From the NCBI GenBank assembly GCA_050485405.1, contig JBJHBI010000014.1, positions 1 through 64,000 of the forward strand: 64,000 bases of DNA. The letters run 5' to 3'. The position numbers and the translations under genes were made by a program. Each line of letters begins with the position of its first letter. The stretch's first letter is position 1. Shown here in pieces: positions 15,317-23,947 of the stretch. The notes beneath the pieces were generated by a model. The model did no database searches. It worked only from the letters and a program-made list of their open reading frames with translations, and was not told the DNA's origin. The stretch comes from Saliniramus sp050485405. GTDB lineage: Bacteria; Pseudomonadota; Alphaproteobacteria; Rhizobiales; Beijerinckiaceae.

Positions 15317-15886
15317 TCACGTCTCGCAATCCATCGTCTCGATGACCAGATTGCCGTTGGTGTAGACGCAGATGTCGGCGGCGATCTGGAGGGCGCGGCG
15401 GGTGATGGTCTCGGCGTCGAGATCGGTATCGGCCAATGCGCGGGCGGCGGCGAGCGCGTAATTCCCGCCCGAGCCGATCGCCATCACGCCGCCTTCCGGT
15501 TCGAGCACGTCGCCGGAGCCCGACAGCAGCAGCGAGACGTCTTTATCGGCCACCAGCATCATCGCTTCGAGCCGGCGCAGATAGCGGTCGGTGCGCCAAT
15601 CCTTGGTGAGTTCGACGCAGGCGCGCAGGAGCTGGCCGGGATATTGTTCGAGCTTGCCTTCGAGCCGCTCGAACAGCGTGAAGGCATCCGCCGTCGCGCC
15701 GGCGAAACCGCCGATCACCGCGCCTTTGGCGAGGCGGCGCACCTTGCGGGCATTGCCCTTGACGATGGTGGGGCCGAGGCTGACCTGGCCGTCACCGCCG
15801 ATCACCAGTTTGCCCTCCTTGCGCACCATCAGGATCGTCGTCGCATGCATGCTGGGAGGCCCGTTGCGGGCATCGTCTGTGGACAA
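15317..15886 (-). CDS. hslV: HslV, peptidase subunit of the HslVU protease
   Basis: A threonine peptidase of the proteasome-like HslV family. The mature N-terminal Thr is in HATTILMVRKEGKLVIGGDG; the following GQVSLGPTIVKGNARKVRRL and GSGGNYALAAARAL segments are conserved. The TTG at 15886 (GGAG nine bases upstream) gives a 189-residue product with a short leader before the catalytic Thr, as alphaproteobacterial HslV proteins usually have. An ATG at 15850 would give only MHA before the Thr and has a poor Shine-Dalgarno. The partner hslU is separated from it by a GNAT gene, a small ORF and a convergent zeta-like gene that ends 18 bases from the hslV stop. Confidence 0.93.
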   Translation of the reverse strand: MSTDDARNGPPSMHATTILMVRKEGKLVIGGDGQVSLGPTIVKGNARKVRRLAKGAVIGGFAGATADAFTLFERLEGKLEQYPGQLLRACVELTKDWRTDRYLRRLEAMMLVADKDVSLLLSGSGDVLEPEGGVMAIGSGGNYALAAARALADTDLDAETITRRALQIAADICVYTNGNLVIETMDCET

Positions 15887-16025
15887 GATCGTGCACTCCG
15901 TTGAAAACCGTCCACCCCCACTTAAGCCTTCCCGTTGCCATTTCCAACGCGTATGGCGTTTTGAAGCAAGCCTTGCTAGAACCCGCTCGCGCCCAGCTTC
16001 CGGCGCGCCGCCAAAGAGCCGTATC

Positions 16026-16625
16026 ATGAGTCAGACATCGCGCAGCGCCCGTGTAGAGCGCAGTACCGCAGAAACCGATATCGATCTGAGGCTGGATCTC
16101 GACGGAACCGGCGCCATCACCATCGAAACCGGCATCGGTTTCTTCGATCACATGCTGGAGCTCTTCGCGCGCCATGCTTTGTTCGATCTGACGTTGAAGG
16201 CGAAGGGCGATCTGCATGTCGACGACCACCACACGGTGGAGGATGTCGGCATTGCGCTGGGGCAGGCCTTCCGTACGGCACTGGGCGATAAAAAAGGCAT
16301 CGCCCGCTATGCCGATATGCACATGCCCATGGACGAGACGCTGACCCGTGTCGCGATCGACATTTCGGGCCGCGCCTTCCTCGTCTTCCGCACGCAGTTT
16401 CCTACCCAGAAGATCGGCAACTTCGATACCGAACTGGTGCGCGAGTTCTTCCAGGCCTTCAGCGCGAATGCCGGGGTGACGCTGCATGTGGAGACGCTCT
16501 ACGGCGACAACAGCCACCATATCGCCGAGAGCTGCTTCAAGGGATTGGCGCGGGTCTTGCGACGCGCGGTTGCGACCGAACCGCGCGAGGCCGGGCGCGT
16601 TCCCTCCACCAAGGGGATGCTCTGA
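16026..16625 (+). CDS. hisB: Imidazoleglycerol-phosphate dehydratase
   Basis: A 199-residue monofunctional dehydratase converting imidazole-glycerol phosphate to imidazole-acetol phosphate in histidine synthesis. Metal-binding motifs are present: GFFDHMLELFARHALFD, DDHHTVEDVGIALGQAF and the C-terminal GDNSHHIAESCFKGLARVLR. The histidinol-phosphate phosphatase domain of the enterobacterial fusion is absent; the HisN-type gene at 61464 may supply that step. ATG 16026 is used because the family starts here. It diverges from hslV, with 139 bases between their starts, and leads the hisB-DUF2628-hisH-hisA run. Confidence 0.97.
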   Translation: MSQTSRSARVERSTAETDIDLRLDLDGTGAITIETGIGFFDHMLELFARHALFDLTLKAKGDLHVDDHHTVEDVGIALGQAFRTALGDKKGIARYADMHMPMDETLTRVAIDISGRAFLVFRTQFPTQKIGNFDTELVREFFQAFSANAGVTLHVETLYGDNSHHIAESCFKGLARVLRRAVATEPREAGRVPSTKGML

Positions 16626-16693
16626 GGGTTGCCCCGTCCGCCCCCGGGCGGTTTCGCCGAGATTGACTGATCGATACTGGAGCCGCGTCCGGC

Positions 16694-17203
16694 ATGCAGG
16701 TTTTTACCGTTCATTTGCCAGCCAATGCCCGCCCGGGTGATCCCGAGGCGTTCGACCGTGCCGTGCTGGTGCGCGACGGCTTCCATTTCTTCGCCTTTCT
16801 CTTCACCGTCCTGTGGTTTCTCTATCACCGGCTCTGGCTCGCGGCACTGGGCGTGTTCGTTGCGGTCGCCGTGTTCGGCGTCATCGTCGATCGCATGGCG
16901 CTCGCGCCCTGGGCCGGGCTCGGGGCGCATCTGCTCGTCTCCGCGCTGATCGGACTCGAAGCCTCGAGCCTCAAGCGCTGGACCTATCGCCGCAACGGCT
17001 ACACCCTCGTCGACGTCGTGTCCGGTATCGACGAGGAGGAGGCCGAGGCCAAGGCCTGCGCCCGCTGGATCGCGCGCGGCGAGAGCAGCAAGGACGACCC
17101 ACCGCCACCCCCCTCATCCTTCGACTGGCCCAAACCCGCCCGCAGCGACGCCACCCGGCGTGAGAGCGGCGTGATCGGCCTGTTTCCGGAGCGCTCGCGA
17201 TGA
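16694..17203 (+). CDS. DUF2628 membrane protein of the his operon
   Basis: A 169-residue protein of the DUF2628 family, commonly found between hisB and hisH in Hyphomicrobiales. The start MQVFTVHLPANARPGDPEAF is typical of the family. Two to three hydrophobic spans follow (about residues 30-50, 52-68 and 75-92). The soluble C-terminal tail contains GYTLVDVVSGIDEEEAEAKA and a Pro-rich stretch (PPPPPSSFDWPKP). Its stop overlaps the hisH start by 4 bases. Function is unknown; position suggests only co-expression with histidine genes. Confidence 0.85.
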   Translation: MQVFTVHLPANARPGDPEAFDRAVLVRDGFHFFAFLFTVLWFLYHRLWLAALGVFVAVAVFGVIVDRMALAPWAGLGAHLLVSALIGLEASSLKRWTYRRNGYTLVDVVSGIDEEEAEAKACARWIARGESSKDDPPPPPSSFDWPKPARSDATRRESGVIGLFPERSR

Positions 17204-17850
17204 GCATCGCCATCATCGATTACGGATCGGGTAACCTGCATTCTGCGCAGAAATCATTCGAGCGCGCCGCCCGCGAGGCCGGCATTGCGACGCCGATCAT
17301 CGTCACCGATGATCCGCAGAAAGTGCGCGACGCCGAGCGTATCGTCCTGCCGGGCGTAGGCGCCTTCGCCGATTGCCGGCGCGGGCTCCATGCCGTGACC
17401 GGGATGACCGAGGCGCTCCATGAAGCGGTCCGTGTACGTGGCAAGCCTTTCCTCGGGATCTGCGTCGGCATGCAGCTTCTCGCCACGCGGGGGCTCGAAC
17501 ACGAGATCTCGCAGGGGCTCGACTGGATCCACGGCGACGTCACCGCGATCCGCCCGCGCGACGCGCATCTCAAGATCCCGCATATGGGCTGGAACGTGCT
17601 GCATCCGCAGCGCGAACACCCGCTGCTTTCCGATATCGCGACCGGCCCTAACGGGCTGCACGCTTACTTCGTGCATTCCTACGCGTTGACGCCGGATGAT
17701 CCGCAAGACGTCGTCGCCGTCACCGATTACGGCGGTCCGGTCACCGCGATCGTGGCGCGCGACAACATGGCCGGCACGCAATTCCATCCCGAAAAGAGCC
17801 AGAAGCTGGGTCTGGCCCTGATTGCCAATTTCCTGAGGTGGCGCCCGTGA
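17200..17850 (+). CDS. hisH: Imidazole glycerol phosphate synthase, glutaminase subunit
   Basis: A 216-residue class I glutamine amidotransferase that passes ammonia to HisF. The nucleophile is the Cys in FLGICVGMQLL, and the His-Glu pair is in GTQFHPEKSQKLG. The N-terminus MSIAIIDYGSGNLHSAQKSF is characteristic. The ATG overlaps the DUF2628 stop (ATGA) and the TGA overlaps the hisA GTG. The partner hisF does not follow within this window, although the two subunits must work as a complex. Confidence 0.97.
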   Translation: MSIAIIDYGSGNLHSAQKSFERAAREAGIATPIIVTDDPQKVRDAERIVLPGVGAFADCRRGLHAVTGMTEALHEAVRVRGKPFLGICVGMQLLATRGLEHEISQGLDWIHGDVTAIRPRDAHLKIPHMGWNVLHPQREHPLLSDIATGPNGLHAYFVHSYALTPDDPQDVVAVTDYGGPVTAIVARDNMAGTQFHPEKSQKLGLALIANFLRWRP

Positions 17851-18581
17851 TTCTCTTTCCCGCGATCGATCTGAAGGAAGGCCGTTGCGTGCGGCTCATC
17901 CAGGGCGACATGGAGCAGGCCACCGTCTTCAACGACGATCCGGCGGATCAGGCCGCCACCTTCGCGCGTCAGGGCTTCGAATGGCTCCACTGCGTCGATC
18001 TCGACGGCGCCTTCGCCGGCAAGCCGATGAACGGCGCGGCGGTGGATCGCATTCTGGAGGCGATCGACATTCCGGTTCAGCTCGGCGGCGGCATCCGCGA
18101 CATGCGCACCCTCGAAGCCTGGCTCTCGAAAGGCGTCGCGCGCGTCGTCATCGGCACGGGCGCGGTGCGGGACCCGTCCTTCGTGCGTGAGGCGGCGCGG
18201 CTGCATCCGGGCAGGATCGCGGTGGGGATCGACGCCAAGGACGGGCGCGTCGCCGTGGAGGGCTGGGCCGAGACCTCCACGCTGACGGCGGAGGAGCTCG
18301 GACGGCGCTTCGAGGATGCCGGGGTCGCTGCCATCATCTATACCGACATCGCCCGCGACGGCATTCTCAAGGGGCTCAATATCGAGATGACGCTGGCTCT
18401 GGCCGAGGCGGTCTCGATCCCCGTCATCGCCTCCGGCGGTCTCGCCTCGATCGAAGACGTGGCCCGCCTGCTCCAGCCCGATTGCGCCGCGCTCGCCGGT
18501 GCGATTTCGGGCCGCGCGCTCTATGACGGGCGGATCGATCCGGCCCAGGCGCTGGCGATGATCCGGGACGCGCGCGACTGA
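17847..18581 (+). CDS. hisA: ProFAR isomerase
   Basis: A 244-residue (beta/alpha)8 enzyme that isomerises ProFAR to PRFAR. The first catalytic Asp is in MILFPAIDLKEGRCVRLIQG and the second in YTDIARDGILKGLN. Phosphate-binding motifs GGGIRDMRTLEAWL and VIASGGLASIEDV are present in each half. The GTG at 17847 overlaps the hisH stop (GTGA) and has GAGGTGG upstream; another GTG at 17838 would add three residues. The operon stops here instead of continuing to hisF and hisE: a convergent MFS gene ends 6 bases later. Confidence 0.96.
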   Translation: MILFPAIDLKEGRCVRLIQGDMEQATVFNDDPADQAATFARQGFEWLHCVDLDGAFAGKPMNGAAVDRILEAIDIPVQLGGGIRDMRTLEAWLSKGVARVVIGTGAVRDPSFVREAARLHPGRIAVGIDAKDGRVAVEGWAETSTLTAEELGRRFEDAGVAAIIYTDIARDGILKGLNIEMTLALAEAVSIPVIASGGLASIEDVARLLQPDCAALAGAISGRALYDGRIDPAQALAMIRDARD

Positions 18582-18586
18582 GGCGC

Positions 18587-19780
18587 TCACGAATAGCGGA
18601 AGCCCGAGCGCATCCGCACGGCGATCACGATCAGATAGAAGGCGAAGAGGCTCGCCATGGCGATGGCGAAGCCGTGGGGGCGGTAGAGGTCGATGCCTGC
18701 GCCGCTCAGCGGTGGGCCGATGACCATGCCGGCATTGTAGAGGATGACGAAGGCGGCATTCGCCGCTGCGAGATCGCCGCCGGAGAAGCGTGCGCCCAGA
18801 TGCGCGAGCCCGACCGTGTAGAACCCGCCGGCGACCCCGCCCCAGACCAGCAGCAACAGGCTGAATCCGATCACGCTCTGCGCCACGAAGGGCATGACGA
18901 GGGCGCCGACGAGACCCACCACGGCGATCATGAAGAGCACCATCCGCCGGTCGATACGGTCCGAAATCGCCCCGAGCGGGATCTGGAAGACGACGTTGCC
19001 GAGCGCCATCAGGCTCGCGAGCAAGGCTGCGCCCGCCGCCGCGTAACCGAGTTCGAGCCCGTAGATCGGCAGGATCGCGAAGCCCCCGCTCTCCACCGCG
19101 CCGAAGATCAGGGCGGCGAGCGTCGCGGCGGGGGCGGCGAGGATGAAGGAGAGGACGGTGCGCCCCGTGCCGCGATCGATGCGCGGCGAGATCCCGCGCG
19201 CGAGAAACAACGGTATCGCAGCCAGGAGGCAGAGCAAGGCTCCCGCGATATAGGGCGGCCAGCCCTGCGTCCCCGTCAGCGACAAAACCGCAGGCCCGGC
19301 GGCGAAGCCGAGCGCGAGCACGGTGGAATAGATCCCCATGACGAAACCGCGTCGTTCCGGCGGGGCGGCGGAATTCACCCAGTATTCCGACAGAACGAAC
19401 AACGTGCCCAGCGCCATCGAGAAGACGAAGCGCAGCGGAAACCAAAGCAGGATGTCGTAGGTCAGCTTGAAGGCGATCAGGCTCGATGCGGCGAGGAACA
19501 CGGCAGCGAGCAGCAGCGGCAACACGCCGGTGCGCGCGGCGATGCGGGGCACGAAGGGCACCGTCATGACCGCGGCGATGCCCGCGATCGCGGTATTGGC
19601 GCCGATCAGCGCGCCGGAAGCCCCCATACGCTCCATTTCGAGCGAGATCAGCGGCATCGACAGGCTCAGGCCGATGCCGATACAGGTCATGCAGCAGATG
19701 GCGGCGGCGATGGAAGCGTTGCGCGCGCGGATCAGCGCCCGATCGCGCAAAGCTTCGTCCTGCCCCTCGGCATCGTGCAT
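18587..19780 (-). CDS. MFS transporter (YfkF/YcaD-like sugar or drug permease)
   Basis: A 397-residue major facilitator with 12 predicted membrane spans. The loop 2-3 signature PFVPRIAARTGVLPLL and the repeat after span eight, PLGAISDRIDRRMVLFMIAV, support the call. A cytoplasmic N-terminus of about 20 acidic and basic residues (MHDAEGQDEALRDRALIRAR) precedes span one. It is the last gene of a minus-strand run rnr-DUF983-Nudix-MFS, 13 bases after the Nudix stop. Substrate unknown; general resemblance is to the YcaD-like branch. Confidence 0.82.
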   Translation of the reverse strand: MHDAEGQDEALRDRALIRARNASIAAAICCMTCIGIGLSLSMPLISLEMERMGASGALIGANTAIAGIAAVMTVPFVPRIAARTGVLPLLLAAVFLAASSLIAFKLTYDILLWFPLRFVFSMALGTLFVLSEYWVNSAAPPERRGFVMGIYSTVLALGFAAGPAVLSLTGTQGWPPYIAGALLCLLAAIPLFLARGISPRIDRGTGRTVLSFILAAPAATLAALIFGAVESGGFAILPIYGLELGYAAAGAALLASLMALGNVVFQIPLGAISDRIDRRMVLFMIAVVGLVGALVMPFVAQSVIGFSLLLLVWGGVAGGFYTVGLAHLGARFSGGDLAAANAAFVILYNAGMVIGPPLSGAGIDLYRPHGFAIAMASLFAFYLIVIAVRMRSGFRYS

Positions 19781-19792
19781 GGGGAGCGATCC

Positions 19793-20593
19793 TCAGACAT
19801 ATTCACGCACGAAGGCGCCGCGCTTCTCGTAATAGAAGGGCACCGGCAGCATCGGATCGAACCCGGCATCGAGGCGCGCATCGAGTTCGTCGAGAACCAC
19901 ATGGGTGATCGTCGGCAGATCGAGCCCGCGCGCCTGCGAGAGCGGGATCCAGACGAGTTCGGTGAGTTCCGAATCGGGTCCGACGAAGCCCGGCTCCTCG
20001 CGCACCACCATCTCGCGATCCACGGCGAAGAAACGCGTATCGAAGCGCTTGGGCCGGCGCGGCGGGGTGATGGCGCGGGCGACGAATTGCAGCACGTCGA
20101 GTTCGGGATAGACCCCTGCATCGATGAAAGCCCGCCACGGCCCGTCGATCTCGATTTCGGGCGCGCCGTAATCGGCGGAGCCCAGCATCACGCCGGTCTC
20201 TTCGTAGGTCTCACGGATCGCAGCCAGCGCGAGCGCGCGGTTGCGGCTGGAAGTAGGGCGCACGACGCGGGCGGAGAGCGCGGCGTCGGTGCGGTCGTCG
20301 AGCATGCCGGCGGCGAGCATGCGCCGGTCGCCGGGCTCGATCCGCCCGCCGGGGAAGACGAACTTGCCGGGCATGAATTTATGCCCCTCATGGCGCTTGC
20401 CCATCAGGACGCTGGGTTCGGACCGGGTGCGATCGAGAACGATCAGCGTCGCGGCGTCGCGCGGACGGACATTCGGCCAGCGACGCTCGCGCTCGGCCCG
20501 CGTCAGGCGGTCGGTCATAGGGTTCGAAACGGGGTTGGAACCGGGGTTCGAATCGGGATTGCTGGTGGCGGTCACGCGGTCGTCCTCATTCAT
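19793..20593 (-). CDS. Nudix hydrolase with an interrupted Nudix box
   Basis: A 266-residue pyrophosphohydrolase of the NUDT19-like type. The Nudix box is split: GGRIEPGD (start) is separated by about 40 residues from AAIRETYEETGVML, which supplies the REXXEEXG metal-binding core. The insert (MLAAGMLDDRTDAALSARVV) is a feature of this subgroup, some of which act on CoA or related dinucleotides. The ATG at 20593 overlaps the DUF983 stop by 8 bases; an ATG at 20518 (MTDRLTRAERERRW) is an alternative that would omit a 12-bp-repeat-encoded SNP-rich leader. Fused leader and core belong to one frame. Confidence 0.87.
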   Translation of the reverse strand: MNEDDRVTATSNPDSNPGSNPVSNPMTDRLTRAERERRWPNVRPRDAATLIVLDRTRSEPSVLMGKRHEGHKFMPGKFVFPGGRIEPGDRRMLAAGMLDDRTDAALSARVVRPTSSRNRALALAAIRETYEETGVMLGSADYGAPEIEIDGPWRAFIDAGVYPELDVLQFVARAITPPRRPKRFDTRFFAVDREMVVREEPGFVGPDSELTELVWIPLSQARGLDLPTITHVVLDELDARLDAGFDPMLPVPFYYEKRGAFVREYV

Positions 20594-21014
20594 TCTCGTC
20601 GTTGCGGCTCGCCGAATCGGGCGCGCCGAATCCATGCATGCCGAGTGCGTATTGCAGCCCCACGACGGCGCCCTTCATCGGCTGCAGCACTGCCAGGGCG
20701 AGCACCACGGTCAGGAGTGGCCAGACGCTCATATGAAACCACAAAGCCGGTTCGTAGCGCATCTCGGAGATGTAGATACCGGTTCCGACGATCTTCCCCA
20801 CCACGAAAATCGTGAGATATGGCGGAAAATCATCGGCGCGGTGATGGTGCAGTTCCTGACCGCAGGCATCGCATACGCCGCGCACCTTCAGATAGGAGGA
20901 AAACGCGCGCCCTTCGCCGCAGGCCGGGCAGCGGCAGCCGAGCCCGCGCATCACCGCGCGCATCCATTCACCGGAACCCGCCTCGAGGCTTTTGCCGATC
21001 CGATTGCCGCTCAT
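20586..21014 (-). CDS. DUF983 membrane protein with two zinc-ribbon-like Cys pairs
   Basis: A 142-residue DUF983 protein. The N-terminal half has two CxxC pairs, CRCPACGEGR and CDACGQELHH, which could bind a metal ion. HHHRADDFPPYLTIFVVGKI is the family core. Two membrane spans follow (about residues 75-95 and 100-120). ATG 21014 lies 10 bases after the rnr stop, and the stop overlaps the Nudix start. Function is unknown; the operon with rnr and a Nudix gene is common in alphaproteobacteria. Confidence 0.87.
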   Translation of the reverse strand: MSGNRIGKSLEAGSGEWMRAVMRGLGCRCPACGEGRAFSSYLKVRGVCDACGQELHHHRADDFPPYLTIFVVGKIVGTGIYISEMRYEPALWFHMSVWPLLTVVLALAVLQPMKGAVVGLQYALGMHGFGAPDSASRNDENE

Positions 21015-21024
21015 GCGTCGATCC

Positions 21025-23394
21025 TCATTTGCGTCCTTTACCGCCCTTGCGCCGGGCGGTGGAGCCGATACGCACCTTCGTGCCGGCCCCCTTGCGCCCG
21101 CCCGGTTTTCCCCCACCCCCCTTGCCGCGCCGGCCATGCGGCAACGGCGCCGCGCCCTTGCGCCCCTCGGAGATGATCTCGAAGCGCAGGGCACCCTGGA
21201 CGGGGGCGGCCTCGACGAGCTTGACCGTCACCCGGTCGCCGAGGCGGAAGGTCTCGCCTGTGCGATCGCCGACGAGGGCGTGGCCGTATTCCTCGTAGCG
21301 GAAATAATCGTCGCCGATGGTGGAGGCGGGGACGAAACCGTCGGCGCCGGTATGATCGAGCTTCACGAACAGGCCCGATTTGGTGACCCCGGATATCTGA
21401 CCCTCGAAGGTCGCGCCGATCCTGTCGGCGAGGTGATGGGCGATCAGCCGGTCGATGGTCTCGCGCTCCGCCGCCATGGCACGCCGCTCCGCCGCCGAAA
21501 TGCGGGCCGCGATCTCGGCGAGCTGGTCATGCGTGGTCTCGGGGTGCAGCCCGTCCTTGCCCAGACCATGGGCGGAGATCAGCGCGCGATGCACGATCAG
21601 ATCGGCATAGCGGCGGATCGGCGAGGTGAAATGCGCGTAGCGGCGCAGATTGAGGCCGAAATGGCCGTAATTCTGCGATGTGTATTCCGCCTGCGCCTGG
21701 GTGCGCAGAATTACCTCGTTGATGAAGGTCTGGTGCTCCAGCCCCTCCACCGCCTTCAGGATGCGGTTGAAGATGGTGGGACGCAGCGCGCCCTGCTTGG
21801 GCAGTTTCATCGCCACGGAGGAGAGCACTTCGCCGAGCGCATGCATCTTGGTGAGCGAGGGCTCGTCATGAGCGCGATAGATGAAGGGGATCTTCGCTTT
21901 CTCGAGCGCCTCGGCGGCGGCGACGTTTGCCAGGATCATGCATTCCTCGATCAGCCGGTGCGCATCGAGCCGCTCGGGCACGAGCACCTGATCGACCATG
22001 CCTTCGGCATCGAGGATGATCTTGCGCTCGGGCAGGTCTAGGGCGAGCGGCTGGCGCTCGTCGCGGGCGCGCGCGAGACAGCGATAGCAGGCATAGAGCG
22101 GTTCGAGGACGGATCCGAGGATCGGCGCGGTGATCTCGTCGGTGCGCCCGTCGATCGCGGCCTGGGCCTGCTGATAGGACAGGCGCGCCGCCGAGCGGAT
22201 CATCACGCGGTGGAAGGAGTGGCTCTTCTTCAGCCCGTCGGAGCCGATCACCATGCGCACGGCGAGCGCCGGACGGTCCTCGAGGGGGCGCAGCGAGCAC
22301 AGATCGTTGGAGATGCGCTCGGGCAGCATCGGCACCACGCGGTCGGGGAAATAGACCGAGTTGCCGCGCTCCAGCGCCTCGCGGTCGAGCGCCGAGCCGG
22401 GGCGGATATAGGCCGCGACATCCGCGATGGCGACGGTGAGGACGAAGCCGCCCTCGTTCTTCGGATCATCGTCGGGAAGCGCATGCACCGCGTCGTCGTG
22501 ATCCTTGGCATCGGCGGGATCGATGGTGATGATCGGCAAGTCGCGCCAATCCTCGCGGCCCGCGAGCCCGACATGCTCCGCCGCCTCGGCCTCCGCGACC
22601 ACCTTGTCGGGAAAGACATGGGGAATGTTGTGGGCGTGCAGCGCGACGAGGCTCACGGCTTTTTCCGATTTCATCGAGCCGAGCCGCTCGCGGACCTTGG
22701 CCATGTCGAGCCCGTAGCGCTTTTGCGGCGCCACATGCACCGAGACGAGATCGCCATCCCCCGCGCCGCCCTCGTCGCCGGGGGCGATGGCGAGCTCCTT
22801 GCCGAGCATTTTTTTATCGACCGGGATCAGCCGACCCCCGCCCGTCGGCAGAGGCCGGAAAATTCCCAGAATCTGCGCCTTCTGCTTGGGCAGGATCTTG
22901 ATCACGCGCCCGGTATAGGCCGGGCCTTCCTCGTCCTCGTCGTTGCGGGCGATGCGCAATAGCGCACGGTCATGAATACCCGGTGCGGGCAGGCCGGGCT
23001 TCGCGCGACGCGACAGGCTCACGAGGATGCGTGGCGCGGCTCCGTCATCCGCCTCGTCCCATTCGGCGGGCACGGCGATCAGTTCGCCGTCCTCGTCGCG
23101 CGCGACGATATCGGCGAGGACGACCGGCGGCAGCATGTCCTTGCCGGTGAGGCGCTTGCGCTTGCGATCTATGACGCCTTCGTCTTCCAGCTCCTTGACG
23201 AGATGCTTGAGGAAGATGCGGTCGCCGCCCTTGATGCCGAAGGCGCGCGCGATCTCGCGGCGCCCGACCTTGCCGGTCTGCTCCTTGATGAAGGCGACGA
23301 TGTCCTCGCGCGAAGGCAGATCGGGACGATCACCGCCCTGTGCGTCAGCGGCGGCTTTCGCCTTGCGGCGACGGGTGGTGAGGCGTGTGGGCAA
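21025..23394 (-). CDS. rnr: Ribonuclease R
   Basis: A 789-residue processive 3'-to-5' exoribonuclease that degrades structured RNA. After a basic leader come a winged-helix segment (REDIVAFIKEQTGKVGRREIARA), two cold-shock domains, the RNB catalytic domain and an S1 domain. The metal-binding aspartates are in TIDPADAKDHDDAVHALPDD, and PERISNDLCSLRPLEDRPAL is the conserved NDLCSL loop. The C-terminus is a Lys/Arg/Gly-rich tail (GRRGKGGGGKPGGRKGAG), typical of RNase R. It leads the operon rnr-DUF983-Nudix-MFS. A possible -10 TATGAT lies at 23471-23466 on the minus strand. Confidence 0.95.
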   Translation of the reverse strand: MPTRLTTRRRKAKAAADAQGGDRPDLPSREDIVAFIKEQTGKVGRREIARAFGIKGGDRIFLKHLVKELEDEGVIDRKRKRLTGKDMLPPVVLADIVARDEDGELIAVPAEWDEADDGAAPRILVSLSRRAKPGLPAPGIHDRALLRIARNDEDEEGPAYTGRVIKILPKQKAQILGIFRPLPTGGGRLIPVDKKMLGKELAIAPGDEGGAGDGDLVSVHVAPQKRYGLDMAKVRERLGSMKSEKAVSLVALHAHNIPHVFPDKVVAEAEAAEHVGLAGREDWRDLPIITIDPADAKDHDDAVHALPDDDPKNEGGFVLTVAIADVAAYIRPGSALDREALERGNSVYFPDRVVPMLPERISNDLCSLRPLEDRPALAVRMVIGSDGLKKSHSFHRVMIRSAARLSYQQAQAAIDGRTDEITAPILGSVLEPLYACYRCLARARDERQPLALDLPERKIILDAEGMVDQVLVPERLDAHRLIEECMILANVAAAEALEKAKIPFIYRAHDEPSLTKMHALGEVLSSVAMKLPKQGALRPTIFNRILKAVEGLEHQTFINEVILRTQAQAEYTSQNYGHFGLNLRRYAHFTSPIRRYADLIVHRALISAHGLGKDGLHPETTHDQLAEIAARISAAERRAMAAERETIDRLIAHHLADRIGATFEGQISGVTKSGLFVKLDHTGADGFVPASTIGDDYFRYEEYGHALVGDRTGETFRLGDRVTVKLVEAAPVQGALRFEIISEGRKGAAPLPHGRRGKGGGGKPGGRKGAGTKVRIGSTARRKGGKGRK

Positions 23395-23496
23395 GAAAGT
23401 CTCGTGATGGTTGGCGCGATAACCGGCATGCGCCGGTCCGCACGGGCGAACCGTGATTTCGCCTTATCATATAGGGCTTGCGGCGCCCGAGCGAAA

Positions 23497-23513
23497 GCCC
23501 GCTCTCAGCGGGC
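23497..23513 (-). terminator. Intrinsic terminator overlapping the stop of the small membrane-protein gene
   Basis: On the minus strand, GCCCGCT-GAG-AGCGGGC is a perfect 7-bp stem with a 3-base loop, followed by TTT. It includes the stop codon of the 23505-23816 gene and separates it from rnr. Confidence 0.6.
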
Positions 23514-23816
23514 GCTGCCGCGTGTCTGCCCGGCGGAAGGAGAAGCCGGCTTCTCGTCGCGGCCCTCGTCGTAGCGCAGGGCCGGCGGCGCCTCCTCGCG
23601 GGTGCGGCGATTGGCGAAGCGTGAGCCCATCAGCGCGCCCGACAGCGCGATCGCGGCGGGCAGGGCGAGGATGATCGAGAGGATCAGAAGGATCGGATAG
23701 GCCGCAGCCGGATCCGTCACCCCCGGCAGGATGGGCAGGAACGCCATGATCAGGCTCGAAATGATCGCGACCAGCGGCAGGAAGACGATCGCTGTGACGA
23801 TGACACGGGCATTCAT
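23505..23816 (-). CDS. Small two-span membrane protein, unknown function
   Basis: A 103-residue protein with two hydrophobic spans (about residues 5-30, VIVTAIVFLPLVAIISSLIM, and 42-65, LLILSIILALPAAIALSGAL). A short Pro/Gly loop joins them, and the tail is charged and rich in Arg and Glu. The ATG at 23816 is the first in frame. It is preceded by 131 bases with no gene before dgoK and followed by its own terminator, so it may be transcribed alone. I do not recognise a family; similar two-span proteins with RRTREE-type tails are often unannotated. Confidence 0.6.
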   Translation of the reverse strand: MNARVIVTAIVFLPLVAIISSLIMAFLPILPGVTDPAAAYPILLILSIILALPAAIALSGALMGSRFANRRTREEAPPALRYDEGRDEKPASPSAGQTRGSAR

Positions 23817-23947
23817 GGCGGCCTCCGGTATTCCGCTCGGGCGCGTGATGCGGCGGCTGCATCGCGATATGGGCCTCGCAGCACAATATCCGCCGGACGC
23901 GTTTCGCCCGGCGATCCGTTACGCTAACGCGCGCGCATCGATTCGGT

